The notes: generated by a model from the sequence alone, not told the origin. Shown: positions 1-7,193, numbered from the stretch's first letter. The stretch is 7,947 nt of DNA from an uncultured Bacilli bacterium (GCA_910586425.1 CAJUHL010000074.1:1-7947); one strand, 5' to 3'. Translations and numbers: made by a program.

Positions 1-89
1 AGCTCAAGTACATATGATAATATTTACACAAATATTTCAAGGACAGACTACTAGTAAGGTTACAATTTACCAAAGAAAGAACAAAATAT

Positions 90-3000
90 ATGATATATAA
101 ATTAAATTGGAATAAATACAATTGGCGTAAATTCGAAAAAATATGTTACGAATATATAAAAAACATATATTCTGCTAAATTTTATAAGGTAAAACTAACA
201 AAAGCGAGGAAAGATTCTGGAAGGGACATAATTATCACTAATCACGAAGGAACTTTTGAAGCATGGGGTGAATGCAAAGATCATAAACGAAATATTGATT
301 TGTCTGTAATTGGTAAAAATGTAGTATTAGCCCTTTCTCATCAAATTAACAAAGCAATATTTTTCAGCGTGACATCAATTACTCCTAACACAAAAATTGA
401 AATATTAAATGTAGCTCAAAAAAATGGATTTGATGTTCTTTTTCTCGATGGCAATGAATTAAATACAGAAATACTAAACTGCGAAAAAGTTTCAAAAAAA
501 TATTTTAGAAAAGAATATGAAGAGTATATCAGAAAAAATAATTCAAATGTATGGATAGATACATTGGTAAGTGAATTTCCTTTTGCCGAAGATGCAAAAA
601 ATAATGGAAAAAGACAATATCATTTACAAAATTCGTTCCAAATTTTTTTGCACTTATTTATAAAAAATGTGAAGAACGAGGATATATCTGATATAAATGT
701 CAAACTAATTAACATTCCAGAGACGGATGCTATTTTTTATGAAACCGAACATAAATGGGAAAGAACATTAAAGGCTCATTCAGATTTACTATGTACTTTC
801 TGTGGAATGGTTTTTTCACCCAAAAAGAATATAGAAATGCCTCAAGTGATTATAAAGTACACTTTTTCTACAGGAGAGCCCTATGAAGAAAATATAAGCG
901 TCGGGACTGTCGATGCCTCGGATATTTGGAAAGCACCATATGTGAATTCAGATAGTAGAATTTTTTACACTGAGGCAATAAAATTATTAGGTGAGGTTGT
1001 TCCTGAAAAATATGCTAAAGTGCTTTATTTATATGGTAAGTCAGGTATGGGAAAAAGTCGCCTTATGAGTGAGATTGAAAATAAAGCATATGAGTATTCA
1101 TATAGAGTTATCCATATTGACTTTAGGGAAAAAGAAGAGATTTCTGCTATGCAGTCATTTATCATTGCACTTTTGGGTATTCCTCTTTCTAAATCAAAGC
1201 CGTTTCTCGAATATTCTAGCTTTGAAAAGATATATAACAATAAATTAGCGTTAAATGATATTAAACTATTACATGAATTTATATATTTTTCCAACAATAA
1301 TCTCTCTTTGAATACATTAACGAATTCGATTATTAATCTGTTAGTGAATGAATCAGCAGAGGATAATATTCTATTGAGCATAGATAATATTCAGGAAATG
1401 TCGCATGATTTGCAAATTACATTTTGGAATATTTTAGAACATTGCATTAAAATAAGTATTCCGGTTCTCTTTATTTTTACACAAAATACAGAACGTAAAA
1501 TAGAGAATCAAAATGTCCTTGTGCAATATTTAATTTCACATGGTGAAAATCGAGAGAATTATGTACTGGATTATCATTGCGATATACTTAAAGAAAATGA
1601 TGCTGTCACTTTAATGCAGGAGTTACTTCACTTACAGTCTGAAAGTGACGAATTTATTAGGACACTTCTTAAGAAAATTGAACTTTGCCCTATGGATATA
1701 TTATTGCTTGCAAAGTCGTTAGATCAGATGCCGGGGTTATTTCAAACTATTGACAATCATAAATATATCGTAAATACAAATTCTTTTTCATTAGATAAAT
1801 ATGAAATTCCCAAAACATTTGATACAGTTATTAAACTTCGCATATCGAATTTGCTAAATAGCACCCATAAACCTGATAAATATAATCAATTATTTTCGTT
1901 GCTTTCCTTTTTTGACGGAATACTTACGATGAAAATTTTTGAAAAATGTGCATTTTCTATGGATATGCTATCGCTGGCAAATAAAAATATAATCCTTAAA
2001 GTTAACCATGTGGAAAATACAATTCATTTTTATCATGAAAAAATATATCAGTACATAAAAAAAGAGTATGTTGGTCTGCCAACAAATATCATTGATATTA
2101 TATGTACATTTTACGAGCAAATGGAAAATAAATCTTTTGGTGACTACTATTTTTATCTGAAAATACTGATTGCTAAAGGACAAAATGGCTATGCTGTAAA
2201 TCTGGGATTAACATTATTAGATCAATATAAGGATTCTTCTCAAAGCAAGTACATTATTAAAACTTGTGATTTATTACAGCAAATAATAGATTCGGGGAAA
2301 AACCCTGCAGAATATTTTAAAGTTATATTTTTAAAAGCTGATTTCCTTTTAGAGAGAATAAATATTTCAGAGGCAGAAAATCTATTTGAGGAAGCAAAAG
2401 AGCTAATTATAAATAAAAATACTCTTTTTGATCCTCAAGTTGTGACACATTTTTTTCATAGATATATTAATCAAAAGTTACATTCTCTTCAATATGAAAA
2501 AGCATTTAATGCAATTGAAGAACTAAAAGAGAAAGTGGAAGCAACTGCAAATTCATCAATGATAATTAACGATAGATTATGTGTAGCATTATATAGCCTT
2601 GGCAGAGAAAAAGAAGCATTGAAAGCAATTGATAGTGTAATTCAGATTGCTAAAAAAGAAAAAGATACTATTTGGCTGAGTATCGCGTATTCTGATAAAG
2701 CTTTTTGTCATTATTATAACAGCAAAAACATTGATGAAATCTGTTCTGATTTTTCGGAAGCAGTCGATTATTATGAAAATGGTAAAAAATACACTGACTT
2801 GTCCAGAAAGATAGAAATACAGATCCAAAAAACCATTATAAATATTTTAAAGAAAGATTTTAAAAATGCAGAAAAAGAAATACAGCAATCAATTCGAATA
2901 GGTGAAGAGGCAAACTACGGCTATCTTTTGGTTCCTTCATATAATATACAATCTTATATAATGATTGTAAATAAACAAATGAATTCCGCACAGGCATTGT

Positions 3001-3380
3001 TAAAAAAATCTTTGGAATATGCAAATACATTTTCGAACTCAAAGGCACTCATAAGCATTTACAATAACCTTGGGACTATGTATATTGCTATGGGAGAATA
3101 TCAAGAAGCCTACTCTCGCTATTTGGTTGGTTTTGAAATACTAAAAAAAATCTGTAAACCTCAAAACAGTTTCCGATATATGGGACTCTTGAGTAATATA
3201 GTTAAATTATCAATATTTCTTGAAAAATCGGAAACATTATCAAAAATCATTGATAACTATGCGTCTGATATCTTAAAGAGATATCAGGATAAATGCCAAA
3301 AAGCATATGATGCAAAAGAAAATTTGACTCCATTCAGTTATGGAGTTTTAAGTTTTGATGGATACGATTATTTATATTAA
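90..3380 (+). CDS. Mrr-like nuclease–STAND NTPase–TPR protein, probable antiphage sensor (Avs-like)
   Basis: This 1096-aa protein resembles nuclease-armed STAND sensors, in which ligand binding to the C-terminus drives NTP-dependent oligomerisation and activates an N-terminal DNase. Residues 1-135 look like an Mrr/PD-(D/E)xK fold: a helix with FE (15-16), then D46 in SGRD, and E61-C-K63 as the ExK pair. Residues about 150-275 are predicted beta-rich and unassigned. The NTPase spans about 285-545: Walker A GKSGMGKS (316-323), Walker B ILLSIDN (D432, followed by N instead of the common second acid), a sensor-like strand at 458-464, and a P in ELCPMDILL (531-539) where STAND proteins carry GxP. 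A winged-helix segment (about 575-660) ends in FYHEKIYQYI. From about 685 the protein is helical and TPR-like, with the clearest repeat at 986-1020 (YNNLGTMYIAMGEYQEA). No membrane segment or signal peptide is seen. ATG 90 is the first start after the in-frame stop at 18-20; only a weak GA-rich site (72-80) precedes it. The antiphage role is inferred from architecture. Confidence 0.85.
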   Translation: MIYKLNWNKYNWRKFEKICYEYIKNIYSAKFYKVKLTKARKDSGRDIIITNHEGTFEAWGECKDHKRNIDLSVIGKNVVLALSHQINKAIFFSVTSITPNTKIEILNVAQKNGFDVLFLDGNELNTEILNCEKVSKKYFRKEYEEYIRKNNSNVWIDTLVSEFPFAEDAKNNGKRQYHLQNSFQIFLHLFIKNVKNEDISDINVKLINIPETDAIFYETEHKWERTLKAHSDLLCTFCGMVFSPKKNIEMPQVIIKYTFSTGEPYEENISVGTVDASDIWKAPYVNSDSRIFYTEAIKLLGEVVPEKYAKVLYLYGKSGMGKSRLMSEIENKAYEYSYRVIHIDFREKEEISAMQSFIIALLGIPLSKSKPFLEYSSFEKIYNNKLALNDIKLLHEFIYFSNNNLSLNTLTNSIINLLVNESAEDNILLSIDNIQEMSHDLQITFWNILEHCIKISIPVLFIFTQNTERKIENQNVLVQYLISHGENRENYVLDYHCDILKENDAVTLMQELLHLQSESDEFIRTLLKKIELCPMDILLLAKSLDQMPGLFQTIDNHKYIVNTNSFSLDKYEIPKTFDTVIKLRISNLLNSTHKPDKYNQLFSLLSFFDGILTMKIFEKCAFSMDMLSLANKNIILKVNHVENTIHFYHEKIYQYIKKEYVGLPTNIIDIICTFYEQMENKSFGDYYFYLKILIAKGQNGYAVNLGLTLLDQYKDSSQSKYIIKTCDLLQQIIDSGKNPAEYFKVIFLKADFLLERINISEAENLFEEAKELIINKNTLFDPQVVTHFFHRYINQKLHSLQYEKAFNAIEELKEKVEATANSSMIINDRLCVALYSLGREKEALKAIDSVIQIAKKEKDTIWLSIAYSDKAFCHYYNSKNIDEICSDFSEAVDYYENGKKYTDLSRKIEIQIQKTIINILKKDFKNAEKEIQQSIRIGEEANYGYLLVPSYNIQSYIMIVNKQMNSAQALLKKSLEYANTFSNSKALISIYNNLGTMYIAMGEYQEAYSRYLVGFEILKKICKPQNSFRYMGLLSNIVKLSIFLEKSETLSKIIDNYASDILKRYQDKCQKAYDAKENLTPFSYGVLSFDGYDYLY

Positions 3381-4466
3381 TAATTCGTCAGTCATTAGTA
3401 AATTCCCATTTTTATCAGCTATCAAATCTCCTTTACCAGCACGATGCATAAACCAATGCTGGTTGGCTGTAATTACTGATATATTATCAACATAGTATAT
3501 CATAGGGAAATTTAGCCCACATAAACTCCAAGGAAGAAAATCCTCTAAAATTATTACTGAAGATGCCTGATTTTTAAATTCAAAATAAGTTTTTAACTTT
3601 GCATTTAAACTATCTAATAATACTTTATGATAGTCTTTAACAAATAGAGAGCGACTGAAATTAACAATAATATATTCAGATGATGTATATTGTGAAATAT
3701 TCATAGGATATAGCCTTTTTAAGAGACTTAAACCATCATCAAGAAGATCTGCTGACCATTTACGTATAAAGAGAGCTCTGGTGTCATCTTCTGCAGCTGT
3801 CCTTGTTGTTCCTGAGACTTTTCCGCGATGATAAACTATTGCATCTGAACAGTATATACATTTAAAACCTTGACGAGTGATTTTATATGTGAGATCCAGA
3901 TCGCAAAAGCCATTATAAAATTGTTCATCAAACCCACCTACCTGATTAAATACATTTTTAGGAATCAAAATACATCCGGAAGACGCAATATTAAATTCAT
4001 AAATACCGTGTTTGATTTGTGCTGGAAGGGTTCCATCACGGAATGGTTTGATAACTTCCATTCCTTTGTTCATTGCCAAGCCCCAATGGACAACTTTTTT
4101 TTGATTCAAATCCAAAATGGTAGTCGATACTGCCCCACATTTTTTTGTATTATTATAAGCATTAAGCAAATGTTTTAACCAATCATTTGCGACCAAAATA
4201 TCACTATCCATGAAAATAAGTGTTTCACCGGAAGCATTCTTTGCACCATAATTGCATGCTGCACCATAACCACCATTTTGTGACATTGATAAAATACGAA
4301 TAGAAATATCCTGTTTTAGTGGAAGCATATCTTTTGTCAAACAACTATCAGGATTGTCATTGACAATTATTATTTCTGTGTTATCTAATTTTTGCTGCAG
4401 AAGTAATGACAAATTTGTTTTCAATATATTTAAACCTGTGAAATATGTAATTATAATTGAAATCAT
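3372..4466 (-). CDS. Family 2 glycosyltransferase (rhamnosyltransferase-like, COG1216 type)
   Basis: This 364-aa cytoplasmic enzyme should transfer a sugar from a nucleotide donor to a glycan or glycolipid acceptor. The GT-A fold is plain: an N-terminal SIIITYF strand, IIIVNDN (D37), QNGGYGAACNYG (63-74), and a metal-binding DSD at 87-89 (FMDSDI). An acceptor-side GGFDEQFYNGFCDLDL segment (177-192) and VYHRG (211-215) follow, which are typical of WbbL-like and related GT2 enzymes. The region after residue 240 is divergent, with no membrane helices. The start overlaps the stop of the upstream glycosyltransferase in a TAATG, with a strong AAGGAGAGG ribosome site 6 nt before it, so the two are translationally coupled. 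The stop lies inside the last codons of the convergent STAND gene. Donor sugar and product cannot be read from the sequence. Family assignment is firm; the rhamnosyl label is only a resemblance. Confidence 0.9.
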   Translation of the reverse strand: MISIIITYFTGLNILKTNLSLLLQQKLDNTEIIIVNDNPDSCLTKDMLPLKQDISIRILSMSQNGGYGAACNYGAKNASGETLIFMDSDILVANDWLKHLLNAYNNTKKCGAVSTTILDLNQKKVVHWGLAMNKGMEVIKPFRDGTLPAQIKHGIYEFNIASSGCILIPKNVFNQVGGFDEQFYNGFCDLDLTYKITRQGFKCIYCSDAIVYHRGKVSGTTRTAAEDDTRALFIRKWSADLLDDGLSLLKRLYPMNISQYTSSEYIIVNFSRSLFVKDYHKVLLDSLNAKLKTYFEFKNQASSVIILEDFLPWSLCGLNFPMIYYVDNISVITANQHWFMHRAGKGDLIADKNGNLLMTDELLI

Positions 4467-5371
4467 TATATTCCTCTCCTTTGTATAAGTTCAGTTTGAT
4501 ATATAGAACAATATCTTTCAAATAACTCTTTATTAAAATAATTATTTATTTGATTCCATTCCTGTAAATTTCTAAACCATAATTGTATTTCCTTTTGAGG
4601 TACAAAAAAGGTTTTATCATTAAAAGCAATACTTGTATGGATTTTAAATTGTTTTAATGTAAATGGAAGTCTTAATCTCCGCAGATGAAGATATAATGCA
4701 GTTTTAGCATCAATTAGTTGTTGCATATGAAATTTTTGACTGACAGATTCATCATGAAGTCGGTATTGGATAAGACTTTCTTTTAAATTCCCCATTGGAG
4801 CATATTGAATAGAACGGCAGTATAAATCATAATCTTCTGCATACTGGAAAGCACTGTCATATCGCAAACAAAACAAATCTAATAATTGTTTTCGTATGAT
4901 TATTGAAGGATGGGCTAAAGCGGTATGTCCGAAAAAAAGTCTTATTTTAATTTCTTCATTACATGATTTCTTTTCCTGTGACTTAATAAACTTGCCATCA
5001 CTGCTGATTAATTCCATACTTGTACCACTGATTATCAATTCAGGGTTAGATTTCATAACATTTAATTGTTTTTCAAATCGATCCGTTTTAGATATATCAT
5101 CTCCATCCATACGTGCAACAAATTTACCACGAGCAATTTTAAGACCTTCGTTCAATGTATGAGCTACTCCTTTGTTTGCCTTGTTTTGCAATTTAATAAT
5201 TCGTTTATCTGAAAACTGGTTGATGATTTTGTATGTTTTATCTGTTGATGCATCATCTATAATAATCAATTCTAAGTTTTCGAATGATTGATCTAAAATA
5301 CTCTGCACTGCTATGGAAATATATTTTTCAACGTTATATACAGGCATTATTACAGAAATCTCCGGTTTCAT
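4466..5371 (-). CDS. Family 2 glycosyltransferase (EpsH/CpsI-like)
   Basis: This 301-aa GT-A enzyme is the first gene of a two-gene minus-strand operon. Motifs in order are ISVIMPVYNVEKYI (5-18), the nucleotide-binding LIIIDDAST (35-43, D39-D40), a conserved NKGVAHTLNEGL segment (66-77), and metal-binding RMDGDD (87-92). HPSIIIRK (154-161) and the likely catalytic-base region YAEDYDLYCR (177-186, E179-D180) follow. Length and order match single-domain GT2 enzymes of exopolysaccharide and capsule clusters. No transmembrane segment is seen, so it probably acts on the cytoplasmic face of the membrane on a lipid-linked acceptor. The ATG at 5371 has a moderate GAAAGG site 8 nt upstream. The next ATG upstream is in another frame. 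No flippase, polymerase or sugar-phosphate primase is nearby, so this is either a decorating pair or the remains of a larger cluster. Confidence 0.9.
   Translation of the reverse strand: MKPEISVIMPVYNVEKYISIAVQSILDQSFENLELIIIDDASTDKTYKIINQFSDKRIIKLQNKANKGVAHTLNEGLKIARGKFVARMDGDDISKTDRFEKQLNVMKSNPELIISGTSMELISSDGKFIKSQEKKSCNEEIKIRLFFGHTALAHPSIIIRKQLLDLFCLRYDSAFQYAEDYDLYCRSIQYAPMGNLKESLIQYRLHDESVSQKFHMQQLIDAKTALYLHLRRLRLPFTLKQFKIHTSIAFNDKTFFVPQKEIQLWFRNLQEWNQINNYFNKELFERYCSIYQTELIQRRGI
4473..4481 (-). promoter_or_regulatory. Strong ribosome binding site coupling the two glycosyltransferases
   Basis: On the minus strand this reads AAGGAGAGG, 6 nt before the ATG at 4466. It lies inside the final codons (Q-R-R-G) of the upstream glycosyltransferase. 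With the TAATG overlap, this fixes the start of the downstream gene and predicts translational coupling. Confidence 0.85.
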
Positions 5372-5379
5372 ATGGATTA

Positions 5380-5411
5380 CCTTTCATTATAACATTATAA
5401 AATAGTATCAA
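5380..5411 (-). promoter_or_regulatory. Candidate promoter and ribosome site of the glycosyltransferase pair
   Basis: A promoter is expected between the terminator at 5496-5537 and the ATG at 5371. The minus strand offers two TATAAT boxes (5399-5394 and 5391-5386) and a TTGATA (5411-5406). The TTGATA to second TATAAT spacing is only 14 bp, and the first TATAAT has no good -35 at 17 bp, so the assignment is uncertain. The ribosome site GAAAGG is at 5385-5380. The remaining leader (5412-5495) is AT-rich with a pyrimidine-rich stretch on the plus strand, and no gene is seen in it. Confidence 0.3.
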
Positions 5412-5495
5412 AATATTATTACACTTGACGGATAACTCTTTATTATCATTTACTTCCCTTTCTTCCCCAACCAACCAAAACTTTGTACAACAACT

Positions 5496-5537
5496 AAAAA
5501 CAGCAATCCACTCATCAAACTCTTTGGATTGCTGTTT
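5496..5537 (-). terminator. Rho-independent terminator after the recombinase gene
   Basis: A perfect 13-bp inverted repeat (5498-5510 pairs with 5525-5537) encloses a 14-nt loop. On the minus strand the CAGCAATCCA core stem is followed directly by five T (5500-5496). It begins 13 nt past the recombinase stop codon. It should end recombinase transcripts and insulate the downstream glycosyltransferase genes. The plus-strand side lacks a good T run, so it is oriented for the minus strand. Confidence 0.9.
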
Positions 5538-5549
5538 ATCAATGAGAAA

Positions 5550-6470
5550 CTATATACAAAAGCTGCTTCTTGGATGTTTTCTGGAGAGAATATCTTTCTG
5601 TTTGGACATGGTTACGTGGGTATAGATCTCAGTAACATTAATGGAGCTGTGTCCAAGCATTTCCTGTATGTAGCGGATGTCGACATCAGCTTCCAGCAGG
5701 CAGGTGGCAAAGGTATGACGGAACATGTGAGGCGTGATATGCATTTCTATAGATGCCAGGGCAGTGTACTTATTGATCATTCTTCGGACAGACTGGTCAG
5801 ACAATGCTACGCCGGACTGTTTGACAAAGAAGTGATTACAGGCCTGCATTTCCGGAAGAAAGGCGGTTTTGTATCTTTTCAGTATGCAAAGGACCGAGTC
5901 GTTTCCGATCTGGATCTTTCTCTCCTTTGCTCCTTTTCCATAGATCAGCACGCTTTTTTCATCCAGATTTATGTCATGCATTTTCAGAGAGCATAATTCG
6001 GAGATTCTCATTCCGGTTGCAAAGAGCAGTTCGATGACGGCAGCGTCCTGAAGCGTTTTTTTCTTCTGATAATCGGTTTGTGCATTCCTGTGCTGGCTGT
6101 AGATGACCGACAGAAATATTTCTACCGTATGTAGAGGAATCGTTTTTGGCAAAATGACAGGCTCTCTGAAACGTATCTGTATCCTGCTGAATGGATTTCG
6201 ATCGATAATTTCCCTGTATTCAAGATAATGAAAGAATGCTTTTAATGACGCAAGCTTTCGCCTTACAGTTTTTGGTTTATACTCCTGATGGAGGTCTGCA
6301 ATGAATTCTTCCAGTGCGATGGATGTGATGTCCATCAAATCAGATATATGGATCTTTGCAGCAAATTGTGTCAGATCGATCTGATAAGCTTTCAGTGTTT
6401 TGGGGTCAAGTCTTTTGTGCCGCTGGCAGTATTCCAGATAGGCCTGTATGTGTGTCTGTAAACGATTCAT
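5550..6470 (-). CDS. Tyrosine recombinase (XerC/XerD-like site-specific recombinase)
   Basis: This 306-aa enzyme has the length of XerC/D-class recombinases, which cut and rejoin DNA through a 3'-phosphotyrosine. Residues 1-100 form the SAM-like core-binding domain (SLKAFFHYLEYREII, then NPF). The catalytic set is complete: R155 (ATGMRISEL), K182 (GKGAKERKI), H248 and R251 (PHMFRHTFAT), H274 (LGHSSI) and nucleophile Y283 (EIYTHV). The ATG at 6470 has a perfect AGGAGG 7 nt upstream. A terminator follows the TAG stop, so it is its own transcription unit. Its base composition is visibly richer in G+C than the adjoining glycosyltransferase and STAND genes, suggesting a different history. Its position directly upstream of surface-glycan genes on the same strand recalls recombinases that flip capsule or exopolysaccharide promoters. 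It could instead be the integrase of a small mobile element, or a housekeeping Xer paralogue. Family is certain, substrate unknown. Confidence 0.93.
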   Translation of the reverse strand: MNRLQTHIQAYLEYCQRHKRLDPKTLKAYQIDLTQFAAKIHISDLMDITSIALEEFIADLHQEYKPKTVRRKLASLKAFFHYLEYREIIDRNPFSRIQIRFREPVILPKTIPLHTVEIFLSVIYSQHRNAQTDYQKKKTLQDAAVIELLFATGMRISELCSLKMHDINLDEKSVLIYGKGAKERKIQIGNDSVLCILKRYKTAFLPEMQACNHFFVKQSGVALSDQSVRRMINKYTALASIEMHITPHMFRHTFATCLLEADVDIRYIQEMLGHSSINVTEIYTHVTMSKQKDILSRKHPRSSFCI

Positions 6471-6477
6471 GATAAAT

Positions 6478-6483
6478 CCTCCT
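6478..6483 (-). promoter_or_regulatory. Consensus ribosome binding site of the recombinase
   Basis: The minus strand reads AGGAGG, 7 nt before the ATG at 6470. It is a full match to the anti-Shine-Dalgarno sequence, fixes the start, and implies efficient translation once the mRNA is made. Confidence 0.88.
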
Positions 6484-6485
6484 GT

Positions 6486-6505
6486 TTTGGTATCAGTTTA
6501 CCAAA
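6486..6505. repeat. Inverted repeat with 6-bp centre in the recombinase leader
   Basis: TTTGGTA (6486-6492) and TACCAAA (6499-6505) form a perfect 7-bp inverted repeat around TCAGTT. A related inverted half-site, TACCGAA, lies at 6524-6530. Paired arms around a 6-8 bp centre are the usual form of a tyrosine-recombinase core site. Because it lies just above the ribosome site, it could also be an operator or an mRNA hairpin. The repeat is visible; its role is inferred. Confidence 0.5.
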
Positions 6506-6560
6506 GCTTCCCAAATTCGAGAATACCGAAGGACAGATAAAAGAAGAATAAAAAGTGAAA

Positions 6561-6598
6561 ACGGATTTTGCTGATTTTTTGACGGATTTTGCAAAATC
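6561..6598. repeat. 11-bp direct repeat (21-bp period) and 14-bp perfect palindrome
   Basis: ACGGATTTTGC occurs at 6561-6571 and again at 6582-6592, exactly 21 bp apart, so both copies would face the same side of the helix. The second copy runs into GATTTTGCAAAATC (6585-6598), a perfect 14-bp palindrome. The stretch lies upstream of the recombinase, between it and the toxin remnants, in non-coding AT-rich DNA. It could be an operator or accessory protein-binding site. No regulator gene is in the window to pair with it. Confidence 0.45.
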
Positions 6599-6653
6599 AT
6601 TGAAAAAACAGAGAAATTTGTATAATTATTCCAAATCATTCATAATTCTGACG

Positions 6654-6928
6654 GGTGCATGGAAGTGTCAGAGGGCGGAATATCCGGCTTTCCCTGGCTG
6701 GCGGAGAACAGTCCGGTGGAAATCCATGTGGACGGAGTGGAGCGGGCGCTGTATAATGGAATCATCCAGAAAGCGGAGTCCCGGGAAGAGAACGGATACT
6801 GCCTGCTCCGTCTGGAGCTGTGCAGCGGGAGCATTCTCCTGGACCTGTTCCGGGTGGGAGATCTGGCGGAATGGGATGGAAAACAGCTTCCAGTTTGCGC
6901 CAGAGAAGCACAGTTCAATTTACAATAA
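6654..6928 (+). pseudogene. GC-rich scaffold fragment, possibly VgrG/late-control-D-like
   Basis: A coding-like frame begins abruptly near 6654 and stops at TAA 6926-6928. It has no upstream coding sequence, no ribosome site, and an in-frame stop at 6623-6625. From ATG 6659 it reads about 89 aa, with MEVSEGGISGFPWLAENSPV near the start, then VERALYNGIIQKAE and LELCSGSILLDLFRV. It ends with GDLAEWDGKQLPVCAREA. The codons are GC-rich, in sharp contrast to both sides. The pattern of a short beta domain with a hydrophobic NGII strand and a SGSILLD strand recalls the N-terminal domains of phage late control D/VgrG-like proteins, which carry C-terminal toxins in Firmicutes. That resemblance is from memory and weak. 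It is probably a relic of a polymorphic-toxin scaffold joined out of frame to the toxin piece that follows. Confidence 0.45.
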
Positions 6929-7170
6929 TTGCGCGATTATTGAAATTATGTGATATAGTTCATGAGGGAACACATGCCATAGATATGAGGGAACGTTATG
7001 GGTATGATTTTCTTAAATCACATTGGAGTTGGGAAAAAAGAGCTTTCTTTTACGAAAGACAGTTCCAAATCAGTATGGGAGTGGAACTGGAATATGAAAC
7101 TGTTGATGAGATGTTAGTGCATATATGGGGAAGCTATGATAATGAACTTTATAATCCATATAAAAATTGA
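6922..7170 (+). pseudogene. C-terminal fragment of a polymorphic toxin, HExxH metallopeptidase type
   Basis: About 80 residues in an AT-rich frame end at TGA 7170. They contain CDIVHEGTHAIDMRERYGYD, with H-E-G-T-H at 6961-6975, the zincin motif in which two His bind zinc and Glu is catalytic. A further Glu in WSWEKRAFFYER (7033-7035, 20 residues after the second His) could be the third ligand, as in gluzincins. HExxH followed by an E-rich aromatic helix is a common layout of metallopeptidase toxin domains at the ends of Rhs-, VgrG- or LXG-type polymorphic toxins. The frame is open back to an ATG at 6820, but that part only reads the GC-rich scaffold out of frame, so the true domain begins near 6922 and lacks its carrier. 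A probable immunity gene starts 29 bp downstream. The piece is likely silent or produced only if recombined onto a full scaffold. Confidence 0.55.
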
Positions 7171-7185
7171 GAAAAACGAATCATT

Positions 7186-7193
7186 AGAGAGGA
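7186..7193 (+). promoter_or_regulatory. Ribosome binding site of the probable immunity gene
   Basis: AGAGAGGA sits 6 nt before ATG 7200. The good site suggests the immunity gene remains translatable although the toxin fragment ahead of it lacks its own start. Confidence 0.7.

Noticed and set aside
1025..1381. Minus-strand open frame of 118 codons inside the STAND gene
   Set aside because: It covers the Walker A to Walker B region in antisense. The plus-strand motifs make the STAND frame the real one.
5483..5490. TTGTACAA palindrome between terminator and glycosyltransferase promoter region
   Set aside because: An 8-bp palindrome is common in AT-rich DNA, and it has no second copy or phased partner nearby.
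5529..5996. Plus-strand open frame of 155 codons opposite the recombinase
   Set aside because: It lies antisense to a recombinase with all catalytic residues, has no ribosome site and no recognisable domain.
39..6537. AAGGACAGA shared by 39-47 and 6529-6537 as a further attachment repeat
   Set aside because: Its order relative to TTTACCAAAG differs at the two ends, so the flanks do not align as one repeat.
6640..6918. Minus-strand Ser/Arg-rich open frame of 92 codons
   Set aside because: It is the antisense of the GC-rich scrap. Its composition (Ser, Arg, Pro rich) is typical of a shadow frame, and it has no start signals.
6555..6953. Plus-strand open frame from a GTG (132 codons)
   Set aside because: It has no ribosome site and turns Trp/Arg/Cys-rich where it crosses the GC-rich scrap out of frame. 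Its repeated TDFAD/TDFAK start only reflects the 21-bp DNA repeat.
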